Below are positions 49,301 to 63,362 of a stretch of 64,000 bases of DNA, piece after piece. Origin of the DNA: Moringa oleifera (Eukaryota > Streptophyta > Magnoliopsida > Brassicales > Moringaceae). Made by a program: the position numbers and the translations under genes. Within the stretch, counting starts at the first letter, position 1, and each line of letters starts with the position of its first letter. Where the stretch lies: NCBI GenBank assembly GCA_021397835.1, contig JAJFZO010000550.1:55001-119000 (forward strand), in the 5' to 3' direction. The notes under the pieces are model-generated. The model worked only from the letters and a program-made list of their open reading frames with translations, was not told the origin of the DNA and made no database searches.

Positions 49301-51577
49301 CTAATAACCACCCCATAATTGTAGTTTGGAAATCATTGGGTTCCCTAAAAACAAGTACGATCATGTGCGGGGTCCAACGACTTCCCAACAACCGTCATTA
49401 GGCTTTCGTAATGCCAACAATGATGGCAATTGGGCAATCATTGGGCCAACCCAGCGTAGATGCTTGGTAGCTTTTGTGACTAACGTTGAGTGTTTGTTAA
49501 GTTTTGTTTCTACAAGCATTAGCATCTACCAGCATCAACGAATGCCCAACAGCAGTCATTAGCTCTACCAACATGAGTGACTGTCATTGGGTCGTCGCTA
49601 AGTCGGCCTGGTTCTACCATTAGTGTTTATCGATGCTAACAACTACCCCGCAATACTGGTTACGCAGTCCTTGGGTTCCTCCTATGCTAGTGTCATCATC
49701 TACCAACACTAACAACTACCCCATAACAATGACTCAGCAGTCGTTGGGTTAATTTAAAGCTGGTGTGAGTGTCTACCAGCACCAGCGACGTCCCTGCATA
49801 AGTTTTTGGGCTCTTCCAGTTCCCACTACTACTGCTACATCGTCATGCGATTTCTTATGTGGCTGCTTTCAAGTCTACTTGTGCCAGGAACTCCCACTAG
49901 GCTAACGCTAGGAAAACCTAGTGCCGATGTGTGCTAAGCCCTGTGACTATCGCTAGGTCATTGCTGATTTGCTCTAGTACTGACACTGTGGTCTACTAGT
50001 ATCTATGATTGCCTAATAAAAGTTGTTGGGCTCTCCTAAATCCAGTGACTATTAAAGGGTCGTCGCTAGGCTCCCCCGATGTCGGCATAAGTCTTTCTAA
50101 ATGCCGTCTTTGGCCAACATTTATAACTACCCCGCAACAAAAGCTGGATAGTCGTTGGGCTGTTTAAGTGCTTGTCGTTATGTCTACCTGTGCTAGTGAC
50201 TGCCTAATTATAGTTGTTCGGCTCTCCCAATACTTGTGACAGTCATGGGGAGATCGTTAGGTTGTTTAAGTTCTAATACACACCGACAACTACCTCACAG
50301 AAACGACACGGCTGTCCCTAGGTTCCCCTAGTGTCAGCGTCGGTGTCTGCCAACACTCATAACTACCCTGTAGTAGTAGCAAGGCAGTCATTGGGTCCCC
50401 TCAAAGTTGGAACAAGGGTTTATTAGCACCAGCAACTTCTTCACAACACTCATTGGGCTCTCCCAATGCCGAAAACTACTACTAGGGTGTCGTTAAACTC
50501 CTCAAGTGCTTGGCCTCGCGTTTACCCATGCTAGCGACAATAATTAGGCCATCGTTGGGGTAACCCAATGCAAACCTCCGCCGACTCGAGCAGCTGTCAC
50601 TAGGTCATTGCTTAGTTGGCCTAGTGTTGGCGCTGGCCTCTGCTAGTGCCGATGGCTACCCCAACATCAATCGTTGGGCTCTTCCAACACTAGCAACTAT
50701 CATGCAGTCATCGCTAGGGTCCCTAATGCTATGAGTAGCATTTATCGACATGAGCTGCCTGTAGAAATAGCTAAGAAGTCTCTTGGTTCACCTCATGCTG
50801 ACATCGATGTCTGCAAATACAAAAAACTACCCTGCACTGGCAGCCGAAAAAGTCATTGGCTCCCTCAAAGCTGGAGCCAGCATCTGCCATAACTAACACC
50901 TTCCCCGCTGTAGTTCTTGGGCTTTTCCACTACCTACAACAGCCATGCGGTCATCGATAGTCTCCCTCGATGCTAGCACTCGCATCTATCAACATCACCA
51001 ATTGCGTGGAGTAATAGGAGGGAACACCTAGTGCTAGCATCAGCATCTGTTAACACCAATTACTACCCCATAATAGTAGTTAGGCAATCATTAGGTTCCA
51101 TAAAAATAAGTGTGATTATCTACCTGCCTAAGGACTTCCTTACAGCCGTCGTTGAGCTCTCATAATGCCAAAAACGACTGCTATTAAGCAATCATTAGGG
51201 GAACCTACTATAAATATTTGGCAACCTTAATGACTATCGTTGGATTTTCGTCGAGTTTTGTTTATGCAAACACTAGCACCTACTAGCACCTATGATTGCC
51301 CAGTAGTAGTCATTGGGTCTACCAACGCGAGCGACTATCATTGGCTCATCGGTAGGTTGCCCGAGTATTAGTAATAGCATCTATCGATGCTAACAACTAC
51401 CCCATAATACCTATTGTGCAGCCCTTGGGTTCCACTAATGCTGGTGTCATCATCTGCTAGCACTAATAACTAACCCGTAACAATGACTCGGCTGTCGTTG
51501 GGTCCCTTCAAAGTTGGCGCGAATGTTTGCCAGCACCAGCGACGTCCTTGCATAAGTCTTTGGGCTCTCCAAGTGTG

Positions 51578-54500
51578 CATTACAACTGCTACTTTGTTGT
51601 TCGACTCCTTTTGCGATTGTCATCATGTCAACCTGTGCCAGCAACTGCCACCAAGCTAATGATTGAAAAACCAAATGCTAATGTATGCTAAGCCCCACAA
51701 CTGTCGCTAGGTCCTTGTTGAGTTACTCTAGTACTGACTCTTCGATCTACTATCATTTGTGATTGCCCAATAACACATATTGGGCCCTTCCAAACCTAGT
51801 AACTATCAAAGGGTCATCACTAGGCTCCCCCAAGTGCCGGCAGTAGCGTTTCCCAATTTCATCATCTACTAGTACTTGTAATAACCCCGTAAAAAAGGCT
51901 AAAATGTCATTGGGCTCTTTTAGTGCTTGCCATCGCGTCTACCTATGCTAGTGACTGTCTAGCTATAGTCGCACTGCTCCCCTAACACCAGCAACTATCA
52001 TGGGGTAATCGTTGGGCTTCCTTTGTGCTAGTACCAGCATTTACACATATCGGTAACTGCCTTACAGAAATGATAGGGCTCTCCCTAAGTTCCACCATTG
52101 TGAGCGCCGGTGTCTGCCAACACCCGTAACTACCCAGTAGAAGAAGCAAGGAAGCCATTGAGCCCCTTCAAACTTGGCACAAGGGTCTACTAGCACCAAT
52201 AACTTCTTCACGATAGTCAATGGGCTCTCCCAATGCCAACCACCACTACTAGGGCGTCGTTAAGCTTGTCTAGTGCTTGCCCTCTCATCTACCTATGCCA
52301 ACAACAACTGTTAGCCAACTTAGGGGAACCTAATGCAGATCTCCATCAACACCAGCAGCTATCATTGGGTCATTGCATAACTCCCCCTATACTGGCGCTG
52401 GCCTCTACCAATGCCGATGACTACCCCAACATCAATCGTTGGGCTCTTATAACAAATCCAACTATCATGCAGTCATCGTTGGAGTCCCTTAATGCTGGCA
52501 TTCGCGTCTATCGAGATCATGCTGACATCTGTGTCTCTTCACACTAACAACTGCCCTGCATTAGTAGCTGAATAGCCGATGGTTCCACTAAAGTTAGAGC
52601 GAGCATCTGCAAGCACCAACAACTTTTTTGCAATACTTGTTGGGTTGTCGTAATACCAAAAATAACCATATGATCATCATTAGTCTCCCCCGATACTGGC
52701 ACAGTGTTTATTGACATCAATAATTGCCCGCAGCAATAGAAGGGAAGTCTTTTGGTTCACCTAGTGCTGGTGTTGACGTGTGCCAACACCAATAACTACC
52801 CCACAATATTAGTTGGGCAATCGTTGGTTTCCTTAAAAATAAGTGCGAGCATATGCAAGCCCTAACGATTTTCCAACAGTAATCGTTAGGCTCTCATAAT
52901 GCCAACAACGACTGTCATTTGGCAATCACTAGCATAACCCATTGTAGATGTTCGGCACCTTTAGTAACTATCAATGGGTATTCATCGACTCTTCTTTGTG
53001 CAATAATTGGCATCTACTAGAATCAATGACTGCCCAACAACAGTCATTGGGCTTTACCAACCCGAGTGACTATCATTGGGTCATCAATTGGTTGCCTCGG
53101 TACTAGCACTAGCATCTACCGATGCTAACAACTATCATGCAACACTGGTTGCGCAGTCCTTGGGTTCCTCTTATGCTACTGTCATCATCTCCCAACACTA
53201 ATAACTACCCCGTAACAACTACTCGGTAGTCGCTAGGTTCTTTCAAAGCTGGTACGAAAGTCTGCGAGCACCAGCGACGTCCCTACATAAGTTTTTGGGC
53301 TCTCCAAGTGCCAACTGCTACTTCTACTTTGTCATTTGACTCCTTTTGCGACTGCTGTCATGTTTACTTGTGCCAGCAACTACCACTAGGCTAACAACAA
53401 GAAAACCTAATGCTGATGTCCGCTAAGGCCCGCGACTGTCGCTGGGTCATTGTTGAGTTACTCTAGTACTGACACCGATCTACTAGCATCTGTGAATACC
53501 CAATAACACTTGCTGGGCTCTCCCTAGGTTCCACCAGTGTTAGTGCTGGTTTCTGCCAACACTCGTACCTACCCACTAGTAATAGCAAAGCAACCATTGT
53601 GTTCTTTTAAACTTGGCACGAGGGTCTACTAGCGCCAACAACTTCTTCCCGATAATCATTGGGCTCTCCCAATGCCAACCACTAGTGCTTGTCCTCGTGT
53701 CTACCTACACCAACAACAACTGTTAAGCCATATTGGGGGAACCCATTACAGATATCTACCGACACTAGCAGCTATCATTGGGTCATTGCGCAGCTCCCCC
53801 TGTGCTGGCGTCGACATCTACTAGTACCGATGACTACCCCAACATCAGTCGTTAGGGTCTTCCAACACAGCTAACTACTATGCAGTCATTGCTAGGGTCC
53901 TTTAGTGTTGGCACTCGTATCTATTGACATGAGCAACTACCTGCAGAAGTGGCTGAGAAGTCTCTTGGTTTGCCTCATGCTAACATCGGTGTCTCCTAAC
54001 ACTAACAACTGCCTCGCATTAGTAATTGAATTGTCGATGGTTCTGCCAAAGTTGTAGCGAGCATCTACCAGCACTAACAACTTTCCCGCATTAGTTGTTG
54101 GGCTTTTCAAATACCAAAAATAGCCATGTGGCCATCGTTAGTCTCCCTTCATGCTGGGACAATGTCTATCGACACCAACAACTGCCCGCAGCAATAGTAG
54201 GAAAGTCTTTTGGTTCACCTATTACTGGTGTCGACGTGTGCCAACACCAATAACTACTCAACAATAGTAATTGGGCAATCGTTGGGTTCCTTAAAAGCAA
54301 GTGCGAGCATCTACCAACCCTAACAACTTTCCAACAGTCGTCGTTAAGCTCTTACAATGCCAACAATGACTACCATTGGGAAATTATTGGGGCAACCCAC
54401 AGTAGATGTTTGGCACCTTTGGTGACAATCATTGGGTCTTCGTTGAGTTTTATTTATGCAAGCACTAGCATCTATTAGCATCAACGATTGCCCAATGGCA

Positions 54501-57500
54501 GTCGTTGGGCTCTACTAATATGAGTGACTATCATTGGGTCATCGCTAGGTTGCCTCAGTACTAGCATTAGCATCTATCGATGCTAACAACTACCCCGCAA
54601 TACTGGTTGCGCAGTCCTTGGGTTCGTCTTATGTTGGTGTCATCATCTCTCAACATTAATAACTACCCTATAACAATGACTCAACAAATCGCTAGGTTCC
54701 TTCAAAGCTAGTGCGAAAGTTTGCCAGCACCAGTGACGTCCCTGAATATGTTTTTAGGCTATCCTAGTGCCCACTACTACTGTTACTTTATTGTTCGACT
54801 CCTTTTGCGGTTGCCTTCATGTCTACTTGTGCCAGCTACTGCCATTAGGCTAATGATAGGAAAACCCAACGCTGATGTTTGCTAAGGCTTGTAACTATCG
54901 TTAGGTCATTATTGAGATGCTTTAGTACTGACCTTGCGGTCTACTAGCGTTTGCGATTGCCCAACAAAAGTTGTTAGGCTCTCCTAAATCCAATGACTAT
55001 CAAAGGGTCGTCATTGGGTTCCCCCAGTGTAGGCACTAGTGTTTCTCAATGCCACCTTCAGCTAACATCAGAAACCACCTCGCAATAAAAGCTGCATAGT
55101 CGTTGCGTTCTTTTAGTGCTTGCCCTCGCATTTACCTCCGCTAATGACTACATAACATAGTCGTTGGGCTCCCCCAACAGTAACAACGATTAGTAACTAC
55201 CTCGTTGTAGTAGCAAGGCAGCCGTTGGGTCCCCTCAAAGTTGGCATGAGGGTCTACTAGCACCAACAACTTCTTCACAACAGTCATTAAGCTCTGCCAA
55301 TGCCATCCCCTATAACTAGGGCGTCGTTAAGCTCTTCTAGTGCTTGCCGTCACGTTTACCTACTCGAGCGATAACCATTAGGCCAATCGTGTCTACCTAC
55401 TCTAGTGACTGCTTAACTATAGTCGTTGGGCTCTCTCAACACCAGCGATCATCATGGGGGTGATTGTTGGGCTTCCGTGGTGCTAGTACTAGCCTTTACA
55501 CACACCGCCAATTGCCTCGTAGAAATGACAGAGCTATCCCTAGGTTCCTCTAGTATCGACGTCGTTATCCGTCAACACCCGTAGCTACATAGTAGTAGTA
55601 GTAGTAGTAGTAGTAGTAAGGTAGCCATTGGGTCCCCACAAAGTTGGCACGAGGGTCTAATAGCACCAACGACTTCTTCATGATAGTCATTGGGCTCTCT
55701 TCCAATGTCAACCACTACTATTGAGGTGTCATTAAGCTCATCTAGTGCTTGCTCTCGTGTCTACCTATGCCAACCACAACCGTTAGGCCATCATTGGGGG
55801 AACCCAGCGTAGATTTCTAACGTCAATAGGAGCTGTCGCTGGGTCATTATTTAGCTTCCCTAGTGCTGGCACTGGCCTTTGCTAATGTCGATGATTACCC
55901 CAACATCAGTTGTTAAGCTTTTTCAACACCACCAACTATCATGTAGTCATCGCTACAGGCCCTGGTGCTTGCACAAGCATCTATCGACATGAGCAACTGC
56001 ATGCAAAAATAGCTGAGAAGTCTCTTGGTTCACCTCGTGCTAACATCGATGTTTTTTAACACCAACAATTGCCTCGTAGTAGTAGTTGAGTTGTTGTTGG
56101 TTCCCTTAAAACTTGAGCGAGCATTTGCAAGCACCAACAATTTCCCTGCAATAGTTATTGGGCTTTCCTAATACCAGCAGCAATCATGTGCCATCGTTAG
56201 TCTCCCTCGATACTCACACTAGTGTCTACCAACACCAGCAACTGCCCACAGCAATAGCAGGGAAGTCTTTTGGTTCACCTAGTAATGGCATTGACGTGTG
56301 CCAACACTAATAACAACCCCATAATTGTAGTTGGGCCACCGCTGGGTTCTCTGTAAGCAAGCTTGAGCATGGCGTGCCCCAACAACTTTCCAACAATTGT
56401 CATTAGGCTCTCGTAATGCCAACAACGATCGCCATTGGGAAAACCCAGCGTAGATGTTTGGTAACTTTTGTGACTATTATTGGGTCTTCACTGAGTTTTG
56501 TTTATGCAAGCACTGGCATTTACTAGCATCAACGACTGCCCAACAACAGTCATTGGGCTCTAACAACGCGAGCGACTATCATTGGGTCGTCACTAGGTTA
56601 CCCTAATACTAGTACTAGCATCTATCAATGGTAACAATTATCCTGCAATACTACTTGCACAGTCTTTGGGTTCCTCTCATGTTGGTGTCATCATTTGTCA
56701 ATAATAACAACTACCCCATAACAATGACTCGGCAGTCCCTGCATAAGTTGTTGGTCTCTCGAGTGCCCACTACTATTGCTACTTCCTCCTTCGACTCTTT
56801 TTGTGGTTGCCTCCGTGTCAACCTGTGCCAGCAACTGCCACTAGGCTAACGATAGGAAAACCCAATGTTCATGTCTGCTAAGGCCCGCGACTGTTGCTAG
56901 ATCATTGCTGAATTGCTCTACTACTGACTCTACGATCTGCTAGTGCCTACGATTGCCCGATAACAGTTGCTGGGCTTTCCTAAATCTAGTGACTATCCAA
57001 AGGTCGTAGCTGGACTCTCCCAGTGTCGGTACTAGCATTTCCTCATTTTGTCATTTGCTAGTACCTATAACTACCCTTCAATAAAGGCTAGATAGTCATT
57101 GGGCTTTTCTACTGCCTACCCTCACATCTACTTATGCCAATGACTTCCTAAATATAGTGGTAGGGCTCTCCCAACAACAACGACTATCATGGGGTAATCA
57201 TTAGGCTTCCTTTATGCTTGTACGAGCGTTGAGAAACACTGACAATTGCCTCATAGATATGGTAGGGCTCTCCCTAAGTTCCCCTAGTGTTAGCGTCGGT
57301 GTTTGCCAACACTCATAACTACCCAATAGTAGTAGCATGGCAACTGTTGGGTCCTCTCAAAGTTAGTACGAGGGTCTACTAGCACCAACAACTTCTTCAT
57401 GATAGCCATTAGGCTCTCCCAATGCTAATCACTACTACTAAGGTGTCCTTAAGCTCCTCTAGTGCTTGCCCTCGTGTCTACATACGCCAGTGACAATCGT

Positions 57501-60500
57501 TAGGCCATCGTTGAGGGAAACTAATTCAAATCTCTACCAATACCAGTAGTTATCACTGCCAACACCTATAACTGCCCTACAACAAAAACTAGATAGTCGT
57601 TGAGCTCTTTTAATGCTTGCCCTCATGTCTACATGCGCTACTGAGTGCCTAGCTATAGTCATTGAGCTCTTTTAATGCTTGCCCTCATGTCCACATACAT
57701 TATGAGGTAATCGTTGGGCTTCCCTTGTGCTAGTATTAGCGTTTACACACATCGACAACTGCCTCGCAGAAATAACAAGGTTGTCCTTAGGTTCCCTAAG
57801 TGTTGACCCCGTTATGTGCCAACACCCATAACTACCTAGTTGTAGTACTAAGGCAGTCGTTGGGTCCCCTCAAAGTTGGCACAACGGTAAACTAGCACCA
57901 GCGACTTTTTTACCACAGTCATTGGCCTCTCCCAATGCTGACCACTACTACTAGGGCGTCACAAAGCTCCTCAAATGATTACCTTCGCGTGTACCTACGC
58001 CAGCAACAACCGTTAGGCCATCATTAGGGGAACCCAGTGCAGATTTCTATCGATACCAGCAGCTATCGTTGGGTCAATGCTTACCTCCCCCAGTGCTGCG
58101 CTGGCCTCTGCCACTGCCGATGACTATCCCAACATTAGTCGTTGGGCTCTTTCAACACTAGTAACTATCATACAGTCATCACTAAGGTCCTCTAATGTTG
58201 GCACTAGCATTTATCGACATAAGCAACTGCCTGCAAAAATAGCTGAGAAGTCTTTTGGTTTGCCTCATGCTAACATCAACATTTGCCAAAACTAACAAAT
58301 GCCCCGCACTAGTAATTGAGCAGTCGTTGGTTCTGGCAAACTTGGAGTGCGCATCTACCAATACCAACACCTTTCTCGCAATAGTTGTTGGGCTTTTCTA
58401 ATACCAGCAACAATCATGCGGTCATCGTTAGCCTCCCATGATGCTAGCATTGGCGTCTATCAACACCAGCAACTGCCTGAAATAATAGCAAAGAAGTTCT
58501 TTGGTTCACCTAGTACGGGTGTCGGCATGTGCCAGCACCAATAACTACCCCACAATTATAATTGGGCAATTGTAGTGTCCCTAAAAATAAGTGCAAGCAT
58601 GTGCATGCCCAAACGACTTCCAAACATCCATCGTTAGGCTTTCGTAATGCCAACAATGACTGCCATTAGGCAATCATTGGGGTAACCCAACGTTAATGTT
58701 TGGCAGCTTTAGTGACTATTGTTGGGTCGTCCCTAAGTTTTGTTTGTGCAAGAACTAGCATCTACTAACATCAACGACTGTCCAATAACAGTCATTAGGC
58801 TCTACCAATGCAAGCGACTATCATTGGGTCATCGCTAGGTTACTCTGGTACGACCACTAGTGTCCATCAATGCTAACAACTACCACACAATATTGGTTAT
58901 GCAGTCCTTGGGTTCCTCTTATGATGCTGTCATCACCAGCCAACACCAATAACTACCCCGTAACAATGACTCGGTAGTCGCTCGGCTCCATCAAATCTGG
59001 TGCGAGTGTCTGCTAAGACTAGCGACGTCTATGCATAAGTATTTGGCCTCTCCCAGTGCCCACTACTATTGCTGCTTCATCATTTGACTCCTTTTGTGGT
59101 TGCCTTCATGTTTACGTGTGCCAACAACTACCACTAGGCTAACGATAGGAAAATCCAACATTAATGTGTGCTAAGGCCCGCGATTGTCACTAAGTCATTG
59201 TTGAGTTGCTCTAGTACTGACTCTATGATCTACTAGCATTGCGATTGCCCAATAACAATTGTTAGGTTCTCCTAAATCAAGTGTCTATCTAAGGGTCGTT
59301 GCACGGCTCCCTTGGTGTCAACAATAGCAATTCCTAATTACATCATTTGCCACTACCTAAAATACCCCTCAACGAAGGTTGGATAGTCATTGTCTTTTAC
59401 TACTTGCCCTTGCGTCTACTTACGCCAGTGACTGTCGAGCTATAGTCGTAAGGCTCTCCTAACACCAGCGACAGTCATGGGGTAATTGTTGGGCTTCCTT
59501 TGTGCTAGTGCTAGTGTTTACATACACTGATAACTGCCTCACAGAAATGATCGGGCTCACCCTAGATTACCCTAGTGTCTGCGCCAATCCCTCCCAACAC
59601 CCATAACTACTCAGTAGCAGTAGTAAGGTAGCCGTTAGGTCCTCTTAATGTTGGCACAAGGGTCCACTAGCACCAAAGACTTCTTCACGATAGTCATTAA
59701 GCTCTCCAAATGCCAACCACTACTACTAGGGCATCATTAAGCTCCTCTTGTGCTAGCCCTTATGTCCAGCTACGCTAGTGACAATCGTTAGGTCATCGTT
59801 TGGGGAACCCAGTGCAGATCTCTACTTACACCAGTGCCAAGGACTACCCCAATATCAGTCGTTGGGCTATTCCAACAACAGCAACTATCATGCAGTCATC
59901 ACTATGGTGCCTCAGTGTTAGCATTGGCATCTATCGACATGAGTAACTTCTTGTAGAAATAGCTAAGAAGTCTCTTGGTTTGCCTCATGCTGACATTGAT
60001 GTCTGCCAACACCAACAACTGCCCCACACTAGTAACTGAGCAATCGTTGGTTCCCTCAAACCTTGGGTGAGCATCAGCTAACACCAACACCTTTCCCGTA
60101 GTAGTTGTTGGGCTTTCCTAATACTGGCAATAGTCATGTGGTCATTGTTAGTGTCTTCCAATACGGGTATTAGTGTCTATCGACACGAGCAACTACCCAC
60201 AATAATAGCAGGGAAGACTTTTGGTTCACCTGGTACTGGTGTTCGCGAGGAAAATCCAACCCCTAATGTCTGCTATGGCCTGCGACTATCGCTAGGTCAT
60301 TGCTGAGTTGCTATAGTATTGATACTGTGCTTTACAAGCATTTGCGATTACCCGACAAAAAGTGATGGGCTCTCCTAAATCCAGTGATTATTAAAGGGTT
60401 GTCGTTGGGCTCCCTCGGTGCTAAAATTGACGTTCCCCAATTTTGTTATCTGCCAGTACCTTTAACTACCCATCAACAAAGGCTGGACAGTCATTGGGCT

Positions 60501-63362
60501 CTTTTAGTGCTTGTCTTTGCATCTATCTACGTCTGTGACTACCTAGTTATAGTCATAGGGCTCACTTGACACTAGGGACTGTCATTGGGCAATCGTTGGG
60601 CTTCCCTTGTGCCAATATTAGCATTTACTGACACCGACAACTACCTCACAAAAAATGATAAGGCTCTCTCTAGGTTCCCCTAGTGTCGGCGCTGCTATCT
60701 GTCAACATCCATAACTACCAAGCAGTAATAGCAAGGCAGCCATTGGGTCCTTTCAAAGTTGGCATGAGGGTAACATCAATGACTTCTTCATGATAGTCAT
60801 TGGGCTCTCCCAATTACCAACTGCTACTACTAAAGCGTTGTTAAGCTTTTTTAGTGCTTGCCCTCGCGTCTTACTATGCCAGTGACAACCGTTTGGCCAT
60901 CGTTGGGGGAAGCCAGCGCAGATCTCTACCAACACCACCAGCTACAGCTGGGTCATTGCATAGCTCCCCCTGTGCTAGCGTTGACCTTTACCAGTGTCGA
61001 TGACTACCTAAACATCAGTCGTTGGGCTCTTCAAACAATCGCAACTATCATGTAGTCATAGCTAGGGTCCTCTAGTGTTGTTACTCGCATCTATTGACAT
61101 GAGCACCTGTTTGTAAAAATAGTTAAGAAGTCTATTGGTTTGCCTTGTGCTGACGTCGGTGTCTCTCAACATTAATAACTTCCCTATAGTAGTAGCTGAG
61201 CAGTCTTTGGTTCACTTAAAGCTAGAGCGAGCATCCGCCAGAACCAACACCTTTTCCAGTGTAGTTATTTGGCAGCCTTAGTGACCATCATTAGGTCATC
61301 ACTGAGTTTCATTTGTGCTAGCACCAGCATCTACCAGCATTAATAACTGCCCAACAGCAGTCAATGGGCTCTACCAACATGAGCGACTATCATTAGGTCA
61401 ACGCGAGGTTGCCCCAGTGCTAGTACTAGCCTCTACTAATGCTAAGAACTGCCTCACAATAATGGTTTGGCAGTCCTTAGGTTTCTCTTATGTTGGTGTC
61501 ATCATCGCCCAACACTAATAACTACCCTGTAATAAAGACTTGGTAATCGTTGGGTTCCTTCAAAGTTGGTGTGAGTGTCTACCAGCACCAGTGACGTCCC
61601 GGCATAAGTTTTTAGGCTCTTCTAGTGCCCACTACTACTGTTACATCGTCATTCGATTTCTTATATGGTTGCCTTTAAGTCTACTTATGCTAGCAACTCC
61701 CACTAGGCTAACGCTAAGAAAACCCAGCGCTGATGTGTGCTAAGGCCTGCGACTGTCGCTAGGTCATTGCTGAGTTCCTCTAGTACTGATACTGTGATCT
61801 ACTAGTATCTACGATTGCCCAACAAAAGTTATTGGGCTCTTTTAAATCTAGGGACCATCAATGGGTCGTCGCTAGGCTACCCCGATGTCAGCATAAGTGT
61901 TTCTAAATGTCGTCTTTGGCCAACCCTTATAAGTACCCCGCAATAAAATTTGGATAGTTGTTGGGCTTTTTAAGTGCTTGCCGTCACATCTACCTGTGCC
62001 AGTGACTGCCTAACTATAGTTGTTGGGCTCTCCCAATACTTGCGATGGTCATGGGGTGATCGTTGGGCTGTTTAAGTGCTAATACACACCGACAACTACC
62101 TCACAGAAATGACACAGCTGCCCCTAGGTTCCCCTAATGTCAGCGTCAGTGTCTGCCAAAACTCGTAACTACCCAGTAGTAGTAGTAAGGCAGTCGTTGG
62201 GTCCCCTCAAAGTTGGCACCAGGGTTTACTAGCACTAGCAACTTTTTCGCAACAGTCATTAGGCTCTCCCAATGCCGAGGACTACTACTGGGGTGTCGTT
62301 AAGCTCCTCTAGTGCTTGGCCTTGCGTCTACCCATGCCAACGACAACAGTTAGGCCATCATTAGGGGAACCCAACGTAGACCTCCACCGACCTGAGCAGT
62401 TGTCACTAGGTCATTGCTTAGTTGCCTCAATGCTGGCGCTGGCCTCTACCAGTGCCGATGACTACCCCAACATCAATCATTGGGCTCTTCGAACACTGAC
62501 AACTGTGATTCAGTCATCGCTAGGGTCCTCGGTGCTAAGAGTGGCATATATCAACATGAGCTACCTGCAGAAATAGCTAAGAAGTTTCTTGGTTTGCCTC
62601 ATGATGACATCAATGTCTGCCAATACAAACAATTACCCTGCACTAGCAGCTGAGAAAGTCGTTGGTTCCCTCAAAGCTAGAGTGAGCATTTGCCAGAACC
62701 AACACCTTTCTCGCTGTAGTTCTTAGGCTTTCCCACTACCTACAACAGTCATGTGATCATCAATAGTCTCCCCCGATGCTGGCACTCACATCTATCAACA
62801 CCACCAACTGTGTGCAGCAATAAGAGGGAACTCTTTCAGTTCACCTTGTGCTGGCATCGACGTGTGCCAACATCAATGACAACCCCATAATAGAGCGAGC
62901 ATCTACTAGCCCCAATAACTTTCCAACAGTCGTCGTTAGGCTCTCACAATGCCAACAATGACTACCATTGGGCAATCATTGGGGTAACCCTCAACAGATC
63001 TTTTACAACTTTGGTGACTATCGCTGGGTCTTCGTCTAGTTTTGTTTTTGCAAGCACTGGTGTCTACCAGCATCAACGACTGTCCAATTGCAGTCATTGG
63101 GCTCTACCAACGTAAGTGACTATTATTGGGTCGTCGCTAGGTTGCCCCGGTACTAGCACTAGCATCTATTGATGCTAACAACTACACCGCAATACTAGTT
63201 GCATAGTCTTTGGGTTCGTCTTATGCTAGTGTCATCATCTGCCAACACTAATAACTATCCCATAACAATGACTTGACAGTCGCTTGGTTCTTTCAAAGCT
63301 AGCCCAAGTGTTTGCCAGCACCAGCAATGTCCCTACGTAAGTTTTTGGGCTCTTCAAGTGCC
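51578..63362. repeat. Superunit copy S3 (~11.8 kb), units f-g/h-a-b-c-d-e with deletions
   Basis: Level-3 landmarks are near 53115 (f), 54573 (g), 56621 (a), 58863 (b), 61432 (d) and 63165 (e-like). The h landmark is missing because of a ~1.35 kb deletion near 55387. The c landmark is missing because of a ~0.6 kb deletion near 60248. The right edge is placed by the e-to-e shift; after ~62830 the last unit diverges from the other e copies, so the exact end is uncertain. Confidence 0.8.
55591..55617. repeat. (AGT)9 microsatellite inside a submonomer
   Basis: Nine uninterrupted AGT units where other copies carry about three (AGTAGTAGTAGC or AGTTGTAGTAGTAG). It is an in-place expansion of a triplet that is part of the 73 bp submonomer consensus. 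Confidence 0.95.

Larger units (their letters stand above)
37776..51577. repeat. Superunit copy S2 (13.8 kb), units f-g-g'-h-a-b-c/d-e
   Basis: Level-3 landmarks are near 39311 (f), 41098 (g), 42350 (g'), 43970 (h), 45633 (a), 47862 (b), 49626 (c/d) and 51380 (e). It differs from S1 by an extra 1,252 bp g unit, by a ~110 bp loss near 44236 (CAGTAACTGCCCCTGCGATT), and by fusion of units c and d near 49800. In a ~100-base stretch of unit f compared by hand with S1 I count 7 differences, all transitions. Confidence 0.87.
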
